A stretch of DNA of 7,456 nucleotides from Pseudomonadota bacterium. GTDB taxonomy: Bacteria > Pseudomonadota > Alphaproteobacteria > Rhizobiales > Rhizobiaceae. Positions 6,621 through 7,456 of this stretch are shown here, one piece after another. Where the stretch lies: positions 1-7,456 of the forward strand of contig JAEYXI010000040.1 in the NCBI GenBank assembly GCA_023428515.1. The letters run 5' to 3'. Position 1 is the stretch's first letter, and every line of letters begins with the position of its first letter. Under the pieces are notes generated by a model. That model ran no database searches and had not been told where the DNA came from. It saw nothing but the letters and a program-made list of their open reading frames with translations. A program made the translations under genes and the position numbers.

Positions 6621-7292
6621 TCAGATCGGCTTCAGCTCGCTCGCCTGGCGGGCGAGCGATTCGATCAGATCCCACCTGCCTTCGCGGATCATCTCGTCCG
6701 GCGCGACCCACGAGCCGCCGACGCAGACAACGTTCGGCACGGCGAGATATTCCGGCGCGTTGAGCGCAGAGACGCCACCGGTCGGGCAGAAGCGCGCCGC
6801 CGCGAGCGGCGAGGCGAGCGACCTCAGGAACACCGTGCCGCCGGCCTGCTCCGCCGGAAAGAACTTTAGGAAATGGATACCGGCTTCGAGCGCCATCATG
6901 ATCTCGCCGGGCGTGATCGCGCCGGGCAGCAGCGGCACCTCGCTGTTGCCTTGTGCCGAGATCAGGCTTGCCGTAACGCCGGGGCTGACGATGAATTTCG
7001 AGCCGGCCGCCGCCGCCTCCTCGAACTGTTTCGGATTAAGCACCGTACCGGCGCCGACCACGGCGTCCTCGACCTCGCCGGCGACGCGCCTGATCGCCTC
7101 CAGTGCATCCTTGGTGCGCAGCGTGATCTCGATCATCCGCAAGCCGCCTGCTGCCAGCGCGCGGGCGAGCGGCACGGCGTTTGCCGCATCCTTCACCTTC
7201 AGCACCGGAATGACGGGCTGGCCGCCGAGCAGGGCGATGAGCTTTTCGGATTTGCCAGTCATTGCTTCGCTCGTCATTCCTTCGCTCGACAT
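6621..7292 (-). CDS. eda: KDPG/KHG aldolase (2-dehydro-3-deoxy-phosphogluconate aldolase)
   Basis: A 223-residue class I aldolase that splits 2-keto-3-deoxy-6-phosphogluconate into pyruvate and glyceraldehyde-3-phosphate, the last step of the Entner-Doudoroff pathway. Visible active-site elements are IEITLRT with Glu55 and Arg59, GAGTVLNP (80-87), LPGAITPGE (122-130), the Schiff-base Lys143 in FLKFFPAE, FCPTGG (168-173) and VGGSW (191-195). These match E. coli Eda closely in order. No edd or zwf is in the window. Three in-frame ATGs begin the gene (residues 1, 6 and 11) because of a 15-base duplication. The first is preferred because AGAGG lies 4 bases upstream of it, although the E. coli protein aligns best from about the third. 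It is first in an apparent two-gene unit with ddl. No promoter was recognised in its 5' region. Confidence 0.95.
   Translation of the reverse strand: MSSEGMTSEAMTGKSEKLIALLGGQPVIPVLKVKDAANAVPLARALAAGGLRMIEITLRTKDALEAIRRVAGEVEDAVVGAGTVLNPKQFEEAAAAGSKFIVSPGVTASLISAQGNSEVPLLPGAITPGEIMMALEAGIHFLKFFPAEQAGGTVFLRSLASPLAAARFCPTGGVSALNAPEYLAVPNVVCVGGSWVAPDEMIREGRWDLIESLARQASELKPI
7260..7292 (-). repeat. 15-base tandem duplication covering the eda start codon
   Basis: Two 15-base units (7275-7289 and 7260-7274 on the plus strand) match at 13 of 15 bases. Each, read with its start codon on the minus strand, gives ATG plus four codons: MSSEG, then MTSEA, followed by a third ATG. The result is three candidate in-frame starts 15 bases apart. 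Each unit carries GCGAAG followed by GA or CA just before the next ATG, too close to serve as a normal Shine-Dalgarno. Confidence 0.75.
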
Positions 7293-7410
7293 CGGTCCTC
7301 TTTCGGCTTTGCGGGAGTTTAAACCGGTTAGCAGAACGGTCGTGACGAGTCTATGAACGGCGCCGCGAGCCGGATCCTTGCCCTCGCGGAGAGGACGATC
7401 GCAACGCCGG
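7293..7410. other. eda 5' region
   Basis: No gene is seen here. AGAGG (7297-7301, read on the minus strand) is the probable ribosome site of eda. A perfect 8-bp palindrome, AACCGGTT, sits at 7322-7329, 30-37 bases upstream of the first eda ATG, within an AT-rich patch. I found no convincing -35/-10 pair, and the true promoter could lie beyond the window edge if another gene precedes eda. Confidence 0.4.
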
Positions 7411-7455
7411 CTCCTCCCCTGCGAAGCGGAGGAGGGGGACCACGCGAAGCGTGGT
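7411..7455. repeat. Second modular palindromic intergenic repeat, cut by the window edge
   Basis: CTCCTCC (7411-7417) pairs with GGAGGAG (7428-7434) around a 10-base loop, and a short G-run (7434-7438) follows. Next comes a second hairpin, ACCACGC (7439-7445) with GCGTGGT (7449-7455), closed by a GAA loop. The layout of two successive hairpins with C-run and G-run modules resembles the element at 7-50, though the bases differ. The element probably continues past 7456. The mosaic-repeat label is from recall of rhizobial intergenic repeats and was not searched. Confidence 0.55.
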
Positions 7456-7456
7456 G

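Noticed and set aside
5156..6763. A 535-codon plus-strand frame crossing the terminator and all of ddl
   Set aside because: It runs through a perfect bidirectional terminator, opposes ddl, and is Arg-rich without domain features; it is a chance open frame.
1..7456. An undescribed multi-gene system, RNA gene, CRISPR array or mobile element
   Set aside because: All five supported genes belong to known families, and I saw no tRNA or rRNA, no regularly spaced direct repeats, no transposase or integrase, and no codon shift suggesting an island.

Overview
The window looks like ordinary chromosome from a GC-rich alphaproteobacterium, most likely of the order Hyphomicrobiales (Rhizobiales) and possibly a Mesorhizobium-like Phyllobacteriaceae. 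The reasons are the GC-rich coding with long antisense shadow frames, the protein families present, and the modular palindromic intergenic repeats at both ends, which resemble repeats I associate with that group. The placement is an inference from pattern recognition and was not searched.

Layout. Bases 1-101 hold a palindromic repeat and no gene. A minus-strand gene (102-1937) encodes an M3-family oligoendopeptidase F. A 147-base divergent intergenic region with an imperfect inverted repeat separates it from a plus-strand gene (2085-3575) for a sigma-54-dependent response regulator (REC - AAA+ - Fis-type HTH). After a 214-base spacer with a perfect TTAACCAT CtrA-type half-site comes a plus-strand gene (3790-5463). 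It encodes an exported DUF882/MepK-like peptidoglycan peptidase with a very long low-complexity C-terminal extension. A perfect 11-bp hairpin with T tracts (5484-5509) lies between this gene and a convergent minus-strand pair. In transcription order that pair is eda (KDPG/KHG aldolase, 6621-7292), then ddl (D-alanine--D-alanine ligase, 5537-6607), 13 bases apart. Bases 7293-7456 hold the eda leader and a second palindromic repeat that runs to the window edge.

How the genes relate. Two genes touch peptidoglycan: ddl makes the D-Ala-D-Ala end of the stem peptide, and the DUF882 protein probably cuts cross-links in the periplasm. They converge on a shared terminator and are not co-transcribed. 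The response regulator has no histidine kinase beside it in this window. PepF and Eda are housekeeping functions (peptide turnover; the Entner-Doudoroff step that yields pyruvate and glyceraldehyde-3-phosphate).

I see no RNA gene, CRISPR array, transposase, phage gene or defence system, and nothing here amounts to an undescribed multi-gene system. The points most worth following are the DUF882 extension, its possible cell-cycle control, the inverted repeat before pepF, the duplicated start of eda, and the mosaic repeats at both ends.
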